Origin: Ensifer sp. WSM1721
GTDB taxonomy: Bacteria > Pseudomonadota > Alphaproteobacteria > Rhizobiales > Rhizobiaceae
Direction: 5' to 3'
Length of the DNA: 64,000 nt
Assembly: GCF_000513895.2 (NCBI RefSeq)
Contig: NZ_CP165782.1
Coordinates: 2,681,501-2,745,500, forward strand
Both the position numbers and the translations under genes were made by a program. The notes under the pieces were generated by a model that saw only the letters and a program-made list of their open reading frames with translations, was not told the origin of the DNA and searched no databases. Positions 53,168 through 62,214 of this stretch are shown one piece after another (the stretch's first letter is position 1; the number at the start of each line of letters is the position of its first letter).

Positions 53168-53776
53168 ATGCCCGCCATGCGATTTTCGATACCCTTGATT
53201 CTGGCGTGTTTCGCCTTGTCCGCCCCGCTATCCGGCACGCCGCTGCTCGCGGCAGAGCCTTCGGCACAGGCGGAAGTCGCCAGCCTCGCCACATCCAAAG
53301 AACGCCTGGACGCCCTATTCGCCGAGCTCAAGAAGGAAGGCGACGAGGAAAAGGCGCGGCAGGTAGCCGACCGCATTCGCCTCGAATGGCAGGATTCCGG
53401 CAGTGCGACCGTGAACCTCTTGATGCAATGGGCAAACACGGCCATCACCGACGACAAGCATGCGGTCGCCCTCGACATACTCGATCAGGTGATCGTTCTT
53501 GCGCCGAGCTATGTCGAAGGCTGGAATCGCCGCGCCACGCTGCATTACCAGATGGGCAATTACCGCAAGTCGATGTCCGATATATATCGTGTGCTGGCGA
53601 TCGAGCCCCGGCATTTCGGCGCATTGGCCGGCATGGCGACCATGCTGGAGACCAGCGGCAAGAACGAGCTCGCGATGCGGGCCTGGCAGCAGTTTCTCGA
53701 CATCTACCCCTCGGACCGGAAGGCGCAGGAGCAGCTTGGTGAGCTCGCGGAAAAGCTTGCCGGCAGTCGAACCTGA
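53168..53776 (+). CDS. Exported TPR protein
   Basis: 202-residue protein with a signal peptide (MRFSIPLILACFALSAPLSG, cleavage near LLAA) and three tetratricopeptide units (about 85-190: ALDILDQVIVLAPSYVEGWN, SMSDIYRVLAIEPRHFGALA, AMRAWQQFLDIYPSDRKAQE). Likely periplasmic. ATG 53168 and 53177 are both possible; both fall in a perfect 9-bp hairpin (53155-53178). The alpha/beta hydrolase follows by 57 bp. Confidence 0.88.
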   Translation: MPAMRFSIPLILACFALSAPLSGTPLLAAEPSAQAEVASLATSKERLDALFAELKKEGDEEKARQVADRIRLEWQDSGSATVNLLMQWANTAITDDKHAVALDILDQVIVLAPSYVEGWNRRATLHYQMGNYRKSMSDIYRVLAIEPRHFGALAGMATMLETSGKNELAMRAWQQFLDIYPSDRKAQEQLGELAEKLAGSRT

Positions 53777-53833
53777 CAGCCCGGAGTCTCTGCCGACCTC
53801 CCGCTCTTCCCGATACCTTCAGATCGACGCTTG

Positions 53834-54859
53834 ATGTTTCCGGCACTTCTGATCCTCGCCACCCTCGCCTTGACGATCGCCTACAGCCTCTACCAGGCAC
53901 GCCGGATCACGGCGCGATTTCCAAATGGCGGCGAACTGGTCGACATCGGCGGTTTTCATATGAATTGCGTCCACATTCGGCCGAGTGCGACGGCAGATCT
54001 TCCCCCCATCATCTTCATACATGGAGCGAGCGGCAACCTCCTCGACCAATTGCATGCCTTCCGCCCGGCACTGGAGGGCCGTGCCGAAATGCTCTTCATC
54101 GATCGACCAGGTCACGGCTATTCCGAGCGGGGCGGGCGGTCCAACGCGCGTCCGGACGGCCAGGCCGATGCCATCGTGCGGCTGATGGAAAAGCGAGGCA
54201 TTTCACAGGCGATCATCGTCGGCCACTCCTTCGGCGCCGCCATCGCTACGAGCCTCGCGCTCCATCACCCCGACAGGACCTTGGGCGTCGTGCTGCTCGC
54301 ACCGGCGACGCATCCCTGGCCCGGCGGCGTGGATTGGCACGTCAAGTTGGCGACGCTGCCGCTTCTCGGCTGGCTTTTCGCCCGCACCATCGTGATCCCG
54401 CTCGGGCTGAGGCGCATCGATGGCATAACGCAATTGATATTCTGGCCCAATCCGCGCCCAGCCGATTACATCGCCAACACCGCGCCGCATCTCGTGCTGA
54501 GGCCCGCCACCTTTCGCCACAACGCCGTCGACATTGCCAACCTACACGCTTACGTGACGCGGATGTCGCCGCGCTACGCCGAGATCTCCGCGCCGACTGT
54601 CGTGATTACCGGAGACAAGGACGCCATCGTTCTGGCCGACATCCATTCGCGTGGGCTTGCGAACTCCATCAGCGGATCGGAGCTGCTCTGGATCGCCAAT
54701 CTCGGGCACAAGCCCGACTACGTCGTGACCGACCTCGTCGTCGCCGCGATCGAGAAGGTCTCCGGCATGACGCGCGATCTTCAAGAAATCGCTAATGCAT
54801 GTCGCCCAAAAGTGTGCAGCGGTTTGGGGACGACGACATGCACAAAAACAAAGACCTAA
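53834..54859 (+). CDS. Alpha/beta hydrolase with repeat-encoded tail
   Basis: 341-residue alpha/beta-hydrolase with an amino-terminal membrane anchor (ALLILATLALTIAYSLY). The oxyanion block is FIHGASGNLLDQL, nucleophile Ser132 is in IIVGHSFGAAIA, acid in VVITGDKDAIV and His in WIANLGHKPDY, so the triad is complete. The last 20 residues (from Ala after IAN, three Cys) are read from a dispersed palindromic repeat that starts at 54797, so the natural end of the protein was probably nearer residue 320. Substrate unknown. Confidence 0.88.
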   Translation: MFPALLILATLALTIAYSLYQARRITARFPNGGELVDIGGFHMNCVHIRPSATADLPPIIFIHGASGNLLDQLHAFRPALEGRAEMLFIDRPGHGYSERGGRSNARPDGQADAIVRLMEKRGISQAIIVGHSFGAAIATSLALHHPDRTLGVVLLAPATHPWPGGVDWHVKLATLPLLGWLFARTIVIPLGLRRIDGITQLIFWPNPRPADYIANTAPHLVLRPATFRHNAVDIANLHAYVTRMSPRYAEISAPTVVITGDKDAIVLADIHSRGLANSISGSELLWIANLGHKPDYVVTDLVVAAIEKVSGMTRDLQEIANACRPKVCSGLGTTTCTKTKT

Positions 54860-54899
54860 AGCGCGTCGCACGAATTCGATTGAACGCGACGCGCTTTAG
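54797..54899. repeat. Dispersed palindromic repeat overlapping a gene end
   Basis: Two palindromes: GCATGTCG...CGACATGC (54797-54842), then TAAAGCGCGTCGC / GCGACGCGCTTTA (54857-54898). It is a type I recall as widespread in Sinorhizobium and Rhizobium genomes. It supplies the final codons and stop of the alpha/beta hydrolase gene. Confidence 0.8.
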
Positions 54900-54947
54900 C
54901 CGGGCCGAAGTCCGCCTGGTGGGTGGTGCTCCGAAAGAAGACGCCCT

Positions 54948-56390
54948 TTACACGCCCGTCATTCCGTCGGAGCCGATATAGGCAATGCGCAGCATGTTGG
55001 TGGCGCCGGGGGTTCCGAGCGGCACGCCGGCGGTGATGATGATGCGGTCGCCCGGTTTGCCGAAGCCCTCGCTCGCGACGATCCGGCAGGCACGGTTGAC
55101 CATGTCGTCGAGATCGGTTGCGTCCTCGGTAACGACGCAGTGCAGACCCCAGACGACCGAGAGACGCCGCGCCGTCTGGACGATCGGCGAAAGCGCGATG
55201 ACCGGCACCTGCGGCCTTTCGCGCGCCGCGCGCAGACCGGTGGTCCCTGAGGAAGTATAGGTGACGATCGCAGAGAGTTTCAGCGTCTCGGCGATCTGAT
55301 GGGCGGCAAGCGAAATGGCGTCGGCACCGGTCGCCTCCGGCGGCGTCCGCTGGGCATAAATGATGCCCGGATAGTGTGGGTCGCGCTCGACGCTGCTCGC
55401 GATCGAGGCCATGGTCGAAACTGCTTCGACCGGATATTCGCCGGAAGCGGATTCGGCCGAAAGCATCACCGCGTCGGCGCCTTCGAAGACGGCCGTCGCT
55501 ACGTCCGAGACCTCGGCGCGCGTGGGAACCGGCGAGGAGATCATCGACTCGAGCATCTGGGTCGCGACCACGACCGGCTTGCCGGCGCGCCGACAGGCGC
55601 GCGTGAGCTGCTTCTGGAGGCCCGGTACGGACTCGAGCGGCATCTCGACACCGAGGTCGCCGCGCGCCACCATCAGCGCGTCCGAAAGCTCGATGATCTC
55701 GTCGATGCGCTCAATCGCCTGCGGCTTTTCGATCTTCGACATGATACCGACGCGGCCACGGGCGATCTTGCGGACCTCGGCGAGATCCTCCGGACGCTGG
55801 ATGAAGGAAAGCGCCACCCAGTCGACCTCTCCCGTCGCCAGCACGGCGTCGAGGTCGACGCGGTCCTTCTCGGTCAGCGCGCCGACGCCGAGCAATGTGT
55901 CGGGCAGGCTGACACCCTTGCGGTCCGAGATCTTGGTGCCGGAAACGACGGTGGTGACGATGCTCTTGCCGTCCGTCTTTTCAGCGCGCAGATGCAGTTT
56001 TCCGTCGTCGATCAGCAGCCGGTCGCCGGGCTTCACCGCTTCGAGAATCTCCGGATGCGGAAGGTAGACGCGCGTCGCGTCGCCGGGAACGTCCCTGTTG
56101 TCGAGCGTGAAGGTCTGGCCGATCTTCAGCTCGACCTTGCCTTCGGTGAACTTACCAACCCGCAGCTTCGGGCCCTGCAGGTCGGCAAGGATGCCGATCG
56201 GCCGCCCGCAGCGTGCCTCGACCGCGCGAATCCGCTCGATCAGGGTGCGCATGACCTCATGGCTGGCATGGCTCATGTTGATACGGAACAGGTCGGCCCC
56301 CGCCTCGTGCAGTTTCTGGATCATCTGCTCGTCGGCCGATGCCGGCCCGAGTGTGGCGAGGATTTTGACTTTCCGGTTCCGTCTCATCAA
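54948..56390 (-). CDS. pyk: Pyruvate kinase
   Basis: 480-residue glycolytic enzyme making pyruvate and ATP from phosphoenolpyruvate. KILATLGPAS and RINMSHASHE open the barrel, GIMSKIEKPQAIERIDEI carries the catalytic Lys, and MVARGDLGVEMPLESVPG and TQMLESM follow. The carboxy-terminal regulatory domain is complete. Its start overlaps the stop of an upstream DUF1036 gene by 4 bp. Confidence 0.97.
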   Translation of the reverse strand: MMRRNRKVKILATLGPASADEQMIQKLHEAGADLFRINMSHASHEVMRTLIERIRAVEARCGRPIGILADLQGPKLRVGKFTEGKVELKIGQTFTLDNRDVPGDATRVYLPHPEILEAVKPGDRLLIDDGKLHLRAEKTDGKSIVTTVVSGTKISDRKGVSLPDTLLGVGALTEKDRVDLDAVLATGEVDWVALSFIQRPEDLAEVRKIARGRVGIMSKIEKPQAIERIDEIIELSDALMVARGDLGVEMPLESVPGLQKQLTRACRRAGKPVVVATQMLESMISSPVPTRAEVSDVATAVFEGADAVMLSAESASGEYPVEAVSTMASIASSVERDPHYPGIIYAQRTPPEATGADAISLAAHQIAETLKLSAIVTYTSSGTTGLRAARERPQVPVIALSPIVQTARRLSVVWGLHCVVTEDATDLDDMVNRACRIVASEGFGKPGDRIIITAGVPLGTPGATNMLRIAYIGSDGMTGV

Positions 56391-56863
56391 TTCTGGCTTT
56401 CCTGCGTGCCGGGCGTGTCGGAAAGCTGAACCATCCAGCTCCCCTGCCGCCCCGTGTCATATTCCTTGAACCCCATGCGCTGGAACCCGCGGGCGAAGCA
56501 GTCCTGCACGCCGACGATCTTGAACTCGTTTTCGGCGACGCACATGTTGATGTCGCCCGTCCAGCGGCCGCCGCGGGCCGCATCTTCCGCATAGAGATAG
56601 TAGTAGCGGGACTGGAGTTCGCCCTCGATCAGCGTGGCGCAGGTCGTTGCCGGCACCTGCCACCAGCCTTCGGTGACCCAGCCCTCCTTGGCCCGGTAGC
56701 CGATCGCCACGCCAACCAGATTTTGCGTTCCGTTGCAGACGCGAAAGTCGGCGCGGGCCTCGTCGGCAAATAGAATTGAGGCGGACATTGCCAAGGAAAA
56801 CAGGAGGATAGCCCCCAACGTCGTCGAACCCGGCTTCGCTCTGGAAAAAGGATATCTAGACAC
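56387..56863 (-). CDS. Exported DUF1036-family protein
   Basis: 158-residue protein with a signal peptide (TLGAILLFSLAMSASILF, cleavage near ARA) and a DUF1036 domain (FRVCNGTQNLVGVAIGYR, GWVTEGWWQVPATTCATLI, FKIVGVQDCFARGFQRMGF). Four Cys in the mature part may make disulfides. Function unknown. Being 4 bp overlapped with pyk, it is translated from the same message, an odd pairing of an exported protein with a cytosolic enzyme. Confidence 0.88.
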   Translation of the reverse strand: MSRYPFSRAKPGSTTLGAILLFSLAMSASILFADEARADFRVCNGTQNLVGVAIGYRAKEGWVTEGWWQVPATTCATLIEGELQSRYYYLYAEDAARGGRWTGDINMCVAENEFKIVGVQDCFARGFQRMGFKEYDTGRQGSWMVQLSDTPGTQESQN

Positions 56864-57057
56864 GGCTTCCTGCGGAACTCCGTTTTGATTTGCGTGGCAC
56901 TTTCTTGCGACGGCCAGCCCCGAAAGTCAACGCAACTCTAATCGATTATATTGCCCATTCCTGTGACAGAAATCGCAAGACTTTCGCCTTTTTCTTGCGA
57001 ACGGCGATGTTGCATGCAATCAGGTCAGGGACGTTCGACAAGCAGAGCAGGAGCGGA

Positions 57058-57852
57058 ATGCGGCATTACACTCCTTACGAGATCATCGAGGGCAACGCTC
57101 AGAACGGCCTCGTGCTCCTCGCCGATCACGCCATGAACCGCTTGCCGCCGGAATACGGCCGGCTCGGCCTCCCCGAAAGCACATTTGAGCGTCACATCGC
57201 CTACGACATCGGCATCGAGCCGCTGACGCGGCAATTGTCGGCCGCGCTCGATGCCCCGGCCGTGCTCGGCTGCTTCTCGCGCCTCCTCATCGATCCAAAC
57301 CGCGGCGAGGACGACCCGACGCTGATCATGAAGATCTCGGACGGCGCCATCATTCCCGGCAATTATCCGATAACCGCCGAGGAATGGCAGAACCGGCTGA
57401 ACCGCTTCCACCGCCCCTATCATCAAGCCGTCTCGCAGACCATTGCCGAGGCCGCGGCGAAAGGTGGGAGAGCGCCGCTGGTGATCTCGCTGCATTCCTT
57501 CACGCCCGCCTGGAAGCGGGTCGCGCGCCCCTGGCACGCCGCCGTGCTCTGGGACAACGATCCGCGCGCCGTCTTCCCGCTGATCGAACGGCTCGAGGCG
57601 GCCGGCGATATCATCGTCGGCAACAATGAGCCCTATGACGGTGCGCTGAGGGGCGATACCATGTACCGGCACTGCATGACGCCGGGCATTGCCCACGCGC
57701 TGATCGAGGTGCGCCAGGACCTGATCGCCGACGAAGCCGGCGTTGCCGCCTGGGCGAAGCGCCTTGCGCCCATCCTCGCGGAGTTGAATGCCCTGCCGGA
57801 GCTTCATACCTATCGGCGCCATCCGTCGCGCACGGGCGCCTATGAAGGCTGA
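57058..57852 (+). CDS. N-formylglutamate amidohydrolase family protein
   Basis: 264-residue protein of the N-formylglutamate amidohydrolase fold (zinc hydrolase related to HutG). LVLLADHAMNRLPPEYGRLG, HIAYDIGIEPLTRQL, CFSRLLIDPNRGEDDPTLI and VISLHSFTP are family motifs. True substrate uncertain, as many relatives are not in histidine degradation and no hut genes are here. ATG 57058 follows GGAGCGG. The DUF1244 gene is 19 bp downstream. Confidence 0.9.
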   Translation: MRHYTPYEIIEGNAQNGLVLLADHAMNRLPPEYGRLGLPESTFERHIAYDIGIEPLTRQLSAALDAPAVLGCFSRLLIDPNRGEDDPTLIMKISDGAIIPGNYPITAEEWQNRLNRFHRPYHQAVSQTIAEAAAKGGRAPLVISLHSFTPAWKRVARPWHAAVLWDNDPRAVFPLIERLEAAGDIIVGNNEPYDGALRGDTMYRHCMTPGIAHALIEVRQDLIADEAGVAAWAKRLAPILAELNALPELHTYRRHPSRTGAYEG

Positions 57853-57871
57853 CGAAAGAGGAGACCACCCG

Positions 57872-58177
57872 ATGAACGAACTCAGCCAGGAACAGCGAAC
57901 CGCCTTCGAGGCTGCGGCGTTCCGCCGGCTGGTTGCGCATCTACGCGAACGTAGCGACGTGCAGAACATCGACCTGATGAACCTTGCCGGCTTCTGCCGC
58001 AATTGCCTGTCGAACTGGTATCGCGAGGCGGCGGAAGCCTCAGGCGTTGCGATGAGCAAGGACGAGTCCCGCGAGATCGTCTACGGCATGCCCTATGACG
58101 AATGGCGTGAACGATATCAGAAGGATGCATCCGTCGAGCAGAAGGCGGCATTCGAGCGCAATCGGCCGAAGGAGTAG
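57872..58177 (+). CDS. DUF1244-family protein
   Basis: 101-residue protein of the DUF1244 type: FEAAAFRRLVAHLRERSDVQ, then NIDLMNLAGFCRNCLSNWY with a CxxC pair, and IVYGMPYDEWRERYQ. Probably a small helical dimer; function unknown. It often follows an amidohydrolase gene in Rhizobiales. GAGGAG precedes the start. Confidence 0.9.
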   Translation: MNELSQEQRTAFEAAAFRRLVAHLRERSDVQNIDLMNLAGFCRNCLSNWYREAAEASGVAMSKDESREIVYGMPYDEWRERYQKDASVEQKAAFERNRPKE

Positions 58178-58298
58178 GTGAAAGGCGGGAAATGCGCCAT
58201 TGTTTGCGCAAATCGCCCTTGACCTCGGCTTCGGTTCGCGGCAGGTCACAGCACCCGGAAATTCATTCCCCAATTCATTCCCCATAAAGGAGAAGACC

Positions 58299-58565
58299 AT
58301 GTCGGATGCTCACGGCATTGCCCGCGACCAGCTTCGCGCTTTCATCGAACGGATCGAACGTCTGGAAGAGGAGAAGAAGACCATCGCGGACGATATCAAG
58401 GACGTCTACGGCGAGGCGAAGTCGATGGGATTCGACACGAAGGTCCTGCGCAAGGTCATTTCCATTCGTAAGCAGGATCAGGACGAGCGCATGGAGCAGG
58501 AAGCGATCCTCGACACCTATCTGCAGGCACTCGGCATGGTCCCCGCCGCCGAGGATGCGGCCTGA
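58299..58565 (+). CDS. gapR: GapR-like DNA-binding protein (DUF2312)
   Basis: 88-residue coiled-coil protein of the DUF2312 family. [20 protein letters not shown], then [20 protein letters not shown] and [20 protein letters not shown] are diagnostic. In Caulobacter GapR clamps overtwisted DNA ahead of forks and RNA polymerase. ATG 58299 with AAGGAG is clear. A bidirectional terminator follows. Confidence 0.92.
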   Translation: MSDAHGIARDQLRAFIERIERLEEEKKTIADDIKDVYGEAKSMGFDTKVLRKVISIRKQDQDERMEQEAILDTYLQALGMVPAAEDAA

Positions 58566-58587
58566 TCCGGCCCGATCGATTTCAACG

Positions 58588-58615
58588 AAAAGCCCGCCTC
58601 ACCGGCGGGCTTTTT
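58588..58615. terminator. Bidirectional terminator between gapR and DUF882 gene
   Basis: Stem AAAGCCCGCC / GGCGGGCTTT with a 5-base loop, with A-run on the left and T-run on the right, so it can end both convergent transcripts. Confidence 0.85.
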
Positions 58616-58647
58616 CTTTGCGCGGAGCGGAAGATGGGACGCGAAAC

Positions 58648-60480
58648 TCAGTTGGTGCTGAACTTCTTCACTTCCATGAAGTTGACCGCGTTGCCGCTGA
58701 AGCGTGCCGTGTCCATCGCGCCGGTGTTGCTGGTGAAGCCCGCCGCATAGACGGTGGTCGGTGCTGCCCGGAGCGATTTGCTGACTAAGCGCGGCGCCTT
58801 GACCGGTTTCGACAAGGTAGCAACGCGGCCCGTCGTCAGCGCCCACTCGGAGATGATCTTCTGCGTGAGCTTCGGCTCGGTGCGAAGGGAAGACCGGCTT
58901 GCGGCCTCGGCGTCCTGCTTCTTGGGGCGGGCGCCTTTCGAGGGCGCGTCGGCGCGCGTGTCGAAGGCGCTGTCGAAGATCGCCTCACGCGAGCTCGCGC
59001 TCGGCTGCGGCGCATAGGCGGCCACCTGGACCGTCGGGGGTGCGGCGGGCGTCTCATTCTCGACCGTCGGCGCCGCAAGGGCGACGCGGGTCTTGGCTTC
59101 GGCAGCACCACGCGGCTCGGCGGCGGATGCGAGCACCGGGCGCTCCGCAAAGGCAGGAGCCACGACATTGGCCTCGGCGACGGCGGCGAGCGCCTCTTCG
59201 CCGGCCGGGCGCATTCCCGGCACCGGCACGAAGCCGAGTTCCGGAGCTTGGCCCTCCACGGACGCGACGAGCGTCTCGTTGGCGTTCACGTCACGCCGGT
59301 CGAGCATTTGCGGGACCGGTACCTTCATCGCGTCAAGCTCGGCAGATTCCGAAGGCGCTTCCGGCGTCTGCGGCATGGCGGCCGCGAGCGCTTGCTGGGC
59401 GCTGTTCTTTTCCGGCGCGACGAGCGCGACCGCTACACCGCCCTCCGCCGGAGCGTCCTTGAAGGCGGGGCGAACCGCCGGCACGGGAGCATTGATCTCC
59501 TGCTGTTCCTCTGCTGGCTGGGCAGCGGAGCCGGCAACACCCGGCAGCGCTTCCTGGCCGGCCGGTGCCGACGCGGTCTGGACCTTGGCCGGAGCTTCCT
59601 CGTCGCCGCCTTCGCCCGGGCCGGCGGCGATTGCCGTCGGTTCTTCGTCCTCGTCGCCGCCCCCGAAGAGCATTGCAAAGAGATTGCGGCGCTTGCCGTC
59701 CACGTCGCCCGGGCCCTTTGCGCCGCCGCCGGCGACCTGGATCGCCGATGCGCCGACGCGGCGCTTGTAGTCGGCGACTGCCTGCTCGTAGCCGGGCAGC
59801 GGCCTGCCGTCGGATGGGATATGCATGGTCTTGCCATCGGGGAAGAGCCGTGCAAGTTCGTTACGCGTCATGCGCGGCCAGGCGCGTACCCCGCCGACAT
59901 CCATGTGCACGAAGGGGGAACCCGAAGTCGGATAGTAGCCGACGCCGCCGACCTGGAATTTCATGCCGATCTCGCGCAGCGTCTTGAGTCTTACGTCCGG
60001 TATGTAGAAGTCCATCGCCTTGCCGAGCATATGCTGGCTCTTCTTGGCGACGCCCTTCGAGCGCGATCTCAGCATGCCGTTCGTAGCGGGCGAGCGATAG
60101 GCGGAAACGACGTGGATATAGTCGCGCGAACCGCTCTTCTGATAGACCTCCCAGACGAGATCGAGCAGGCGCGGGTCCATCTTGGTCGGCTCGTTCCGCC
60201 GCCAGTCGCGCAGGAAGCGGTTGATCTGCTGCAGCCCCTTCGAATCGTAGCGGCCGTTACGCTTGAAAGTGATCTGCGCCTTTTCCTTGGTATGAATGAA
60301 ATAGAGCTTCAGCGTACGCGTTTGGCCGGCGGCCTCTACCGGGGGAGCCATGCCAGGTGTGACGAGGGAGCAAGCCAGGGCGATGGAGGCAAGAACCTGC
60401 GGCGTCTTGCGGGCGACCGCCGAGCAGAGTCTGCGCGCTAAGGAACCAATTGGTTCCTCCAAACCGAACAAATTTGGCAT
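58648..60480 (-). CDS. DUF882/M15-like murein peptidase with long disordered tail
   Basis: 610-residue exported protein. A signal peptide (about 25-50, VLASIALACSLVTPGMA) precedes a DUF882/peptidase-M15-like domain (about 55-225). That domain has YIHVVSAYRSPATNGMLR, KKSQHMLGKAMDFYIPDV and SPFVHMDVGGVRAWPR, giving the zinc ligands His-x6-Asp and His. The remaining ~380 residues are Ala/Pro/Glu-rich and low complexity, ending in a short ordered part. The tail is far longer than in typical 180-250-residue DUF882 proteins and may span or bind the cell wall. Confidence 0.88.
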   Translation of the reverse strand: MPNLFGLEEPIGSLARRLCSAVARKTPQVLASIALACSLVTPGMAPPVEAAGQTRTLKLYFIHTKEKAQITFKRNGRYDSKGLQQINRFLRDWRRNEPTKMDPRLLDLVWEVYQKSGSRDYIHVVSAYRSPATNGMLRSRSKGVAKKSQHMLGKAMDFYIPDVRLKTLREIGMKFQVGGVGYYPTSGSPFVHMDVGGVRAWPRMTRNELARLFPDGKTMHIPSDGRPLPGYEQAVADYKRRVGASAIQVAGGGAKGPGDVDGKRRNLFAMLFGGGDEDEEPTAIAAGPGEGGDEEAPAKVQTASAPAGQEALPGVAGSAAQPAEEQQEINAPVPAVRPAFKDAPAEGGVAVALVAPEKNSAQQALAAAMPQTPEAPSESAELDAMKVPVPQMLDRRDVNANETLVASVEGQAPELGFVPVPGMRPAGEEALAAVAEANVVAPAFAERPVLASAAEPRGAAEAKTRVALAAPTVENETPAAPPTVQVAAYAPQPSASSREAIFDSAFDTRADAPSKGARPKKQDAEAASRSSLRTEPKLTQKIISEWALTTGRVATLSKPVKAPRLVSKSLRAAPTTVYAAGFTSNTGAMDTARFSGNAVNFMEVKKFSTN

Positions 60481-60669
60481 TCAATCCCCGTCCGACGGAC
60501 AACCGTGCTTTGCTGTCTCAGATGACTGTCAAATAAGGTGACAGCATGGCAAATATGCCACAGTGGTCACCGCCCCTTATAATATAGTGAACAGTTTGCT
60601 AACAAGGTCTAAACGGCGGTGACCGAATTGCACGGCAAATGAGCTGTGAATGCGTCGATTCTATGAGCT

Positions 60670-62214
60670 TTATGCGGCATCGCGCAGCGGATTGTCGGGG
60701 TCTATGCCGTAATCCTTGAGCTTGCGATAGAGCGTCGAGCGGCCGATACCGAGCTTGCGCGCCACCTGGCTCATCTGTCCGCGATAGAATTTCAGGGCAA
60801 AACGAATCAGTTCCTCCTCAACCTCTGCGAGTTTCCTGACCTCGCCGCCTTCACTGAGGCTCGATATGGCGTTCTCCGGCCTGGGCTCCGAAGCCGGTTC
60901 ACGGGGTGCGGTTTTTTCCTGAGCGCCGGGTTCAAGCCTCGGCGCCGCAACACGGTCCGCGGCTGCCGCACGACGCTCCGGCCCCGCCTCGCCCCAGGAG
61001 AAGCCGCTGCGGTCCGCAACGACGTAACCCGGTATCTGGGTGGCGATCTGCGGGAAGTCCTTGACCGTGAGCTCGTTGCCCTCGGCAAGAACGACGGCGC
61101 GGAAGATCGCGTTTTCGAGCTGGCGGATATTGCCCGGCCAGTCATAGGCCGTCAGCAGCGCCATGGCTCCGCTCGACAACGTCAGCGGCTGATTGAGCCT
61201 CTGCTCGGCGGCGAAGCGCTCCACGAAGGCGCGCACCAGCACCGGAATATCTTCCTTGCGCCGGCGCAGCGCCGGGATCGTGATCGGGAAGACGTTGAGC
61301 CGATAGTAGAGGTCTTCGCGGAAGCGCCCCTCGCGCACCTCGTTGATGAGGTCCTTGTTGGTGGCCGAGATCAGCCGCACGTTCACCTTCTGCGGCTGGC
61401 GCGCACCGATGGTCTCGATCTCGCCCTGCTGGACGGCGCGCAGGAGCTTGACTTGGACCTCGAGCGGAAGGTCACCGATCTCGTCGAGGAAAAGCGTGCC
61501 GCCATCGGCATCGACGAACTTGCCGCTGTGCCTTTCGGTCGCCCCGGTGAAAGCACCCTTCTCATGGCCGAAGAGGATGCTTTCGACGAGATTCTGGGGA
61601 ATGGCGCCGCAATTGACGGTGACGAAGGGCTTGTTTGTCCGCTCGCTCGCCGACTGGATCGCCCGCGCCACCATTTCCTTGCCGACGCCCGACTCGCCTT
61701 CGAGCACAACCGGGATGTTCGACTGGGCGGCACGGCGGGCGAGATCAATGACGCGGATCATTGCCGGGCTCGCCGATACGATATCGTCGAAGCCGACGGC
61801 GCCACCGCGCGGTCGCCGCGCCGTTTTGACCCTGCCGTCGCGGCTCGCCATCTTCAGGGCGTTGCCGATCGCGATCGACAACCGCTCCGGCGAAACCGGC
61901 TTGACGAGAAAATCGAAGGCTCCTGCCTGCATCGCCTGGACGACCGTCTCGATGCCGCCCTGCCCCGTCTGGACGATGACAGGCGTATCGATGCCGCGCT
62001 CGGCGAGCGCTTCGAGAAAGCCGTGACCGTTCATTTCAGGCATGAGAAGGTCGAGCAGGATGACGTTGATGATGCCGCCCTTGCGCTCCAGGAGTTCGAG
62101 CCCGCTGCGCCCGTTGTCGGCGAGGTGTGCGACATGGCCGAGCCGTTCGATCATGTTCGTCAGCAGCCGGCGCTGCACCGGATCATCGTCGATGACAAGA
62201 ATATGGGATGTCAC
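60670..62214 (-). CDS. Sigma-54-dependent response regulator (NtrC family)
   Basis: 514-residue transcription activator. The receiver domain (about 4-120) has the phospho-acceptor Asp55 in VILLDLLMPEMN. The AAA+ domain (about 145-385) has Walker A GESGVGKE, the sigma-54-contact loop GAFTGA, and TLFLDEIGDLPLE. A Fis-type helix-turn-helix ends it (QMSQVARKLGIGRSTLYRKL). A GTG at 62214 is the start that matches the family; the open frame upstream is unsupported. No histidine kinase gene is adjacent. Target genes unknown. Confidence 0.94.
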   Translation of the reverse strand: MTSHILVIDDDPVQRRLLTNMIERLGHVAHLADNGRSGLELLERKGGIINVILLDLLMPEMNGHGFLEALAERGIDTPVIVQTGQGGIETVVQAMQAGAFDFLVKPVSPERLSIAIGNALKMASRDGRVKTARRPRGGAVGFDDIVSASPAMIRVIDLARRAAQSNIPVVLEGESGVGKEMVARAIQSASERTNKPFVTVNCGAIPQNLVESILFGHEKGAFTGATERHSGKFVDADGGTLFLDEIGDLPLEVQVKLLRAVQQGEIETIGARQPQKVNVRLISATNKDLINEVREGRFREDLYYRLNVFPITIPALRRRKEDIPVLVRAFVERFAAEQRLNQPLTLSSGAMALLTAYDWPGNIRQLENAIFRAVVLAEGNELTVKDFPQIATQIPGYVVADRSGFSWGEAGPERRAAAADRVAAPRLEPGAQEKTAPREPASEPRPENAISSLSEGGEVRKLAEVEEELIRFALKFYRGQMSQVARKLGIGRSTLYRKLKDYGIDPDNPLRDAA

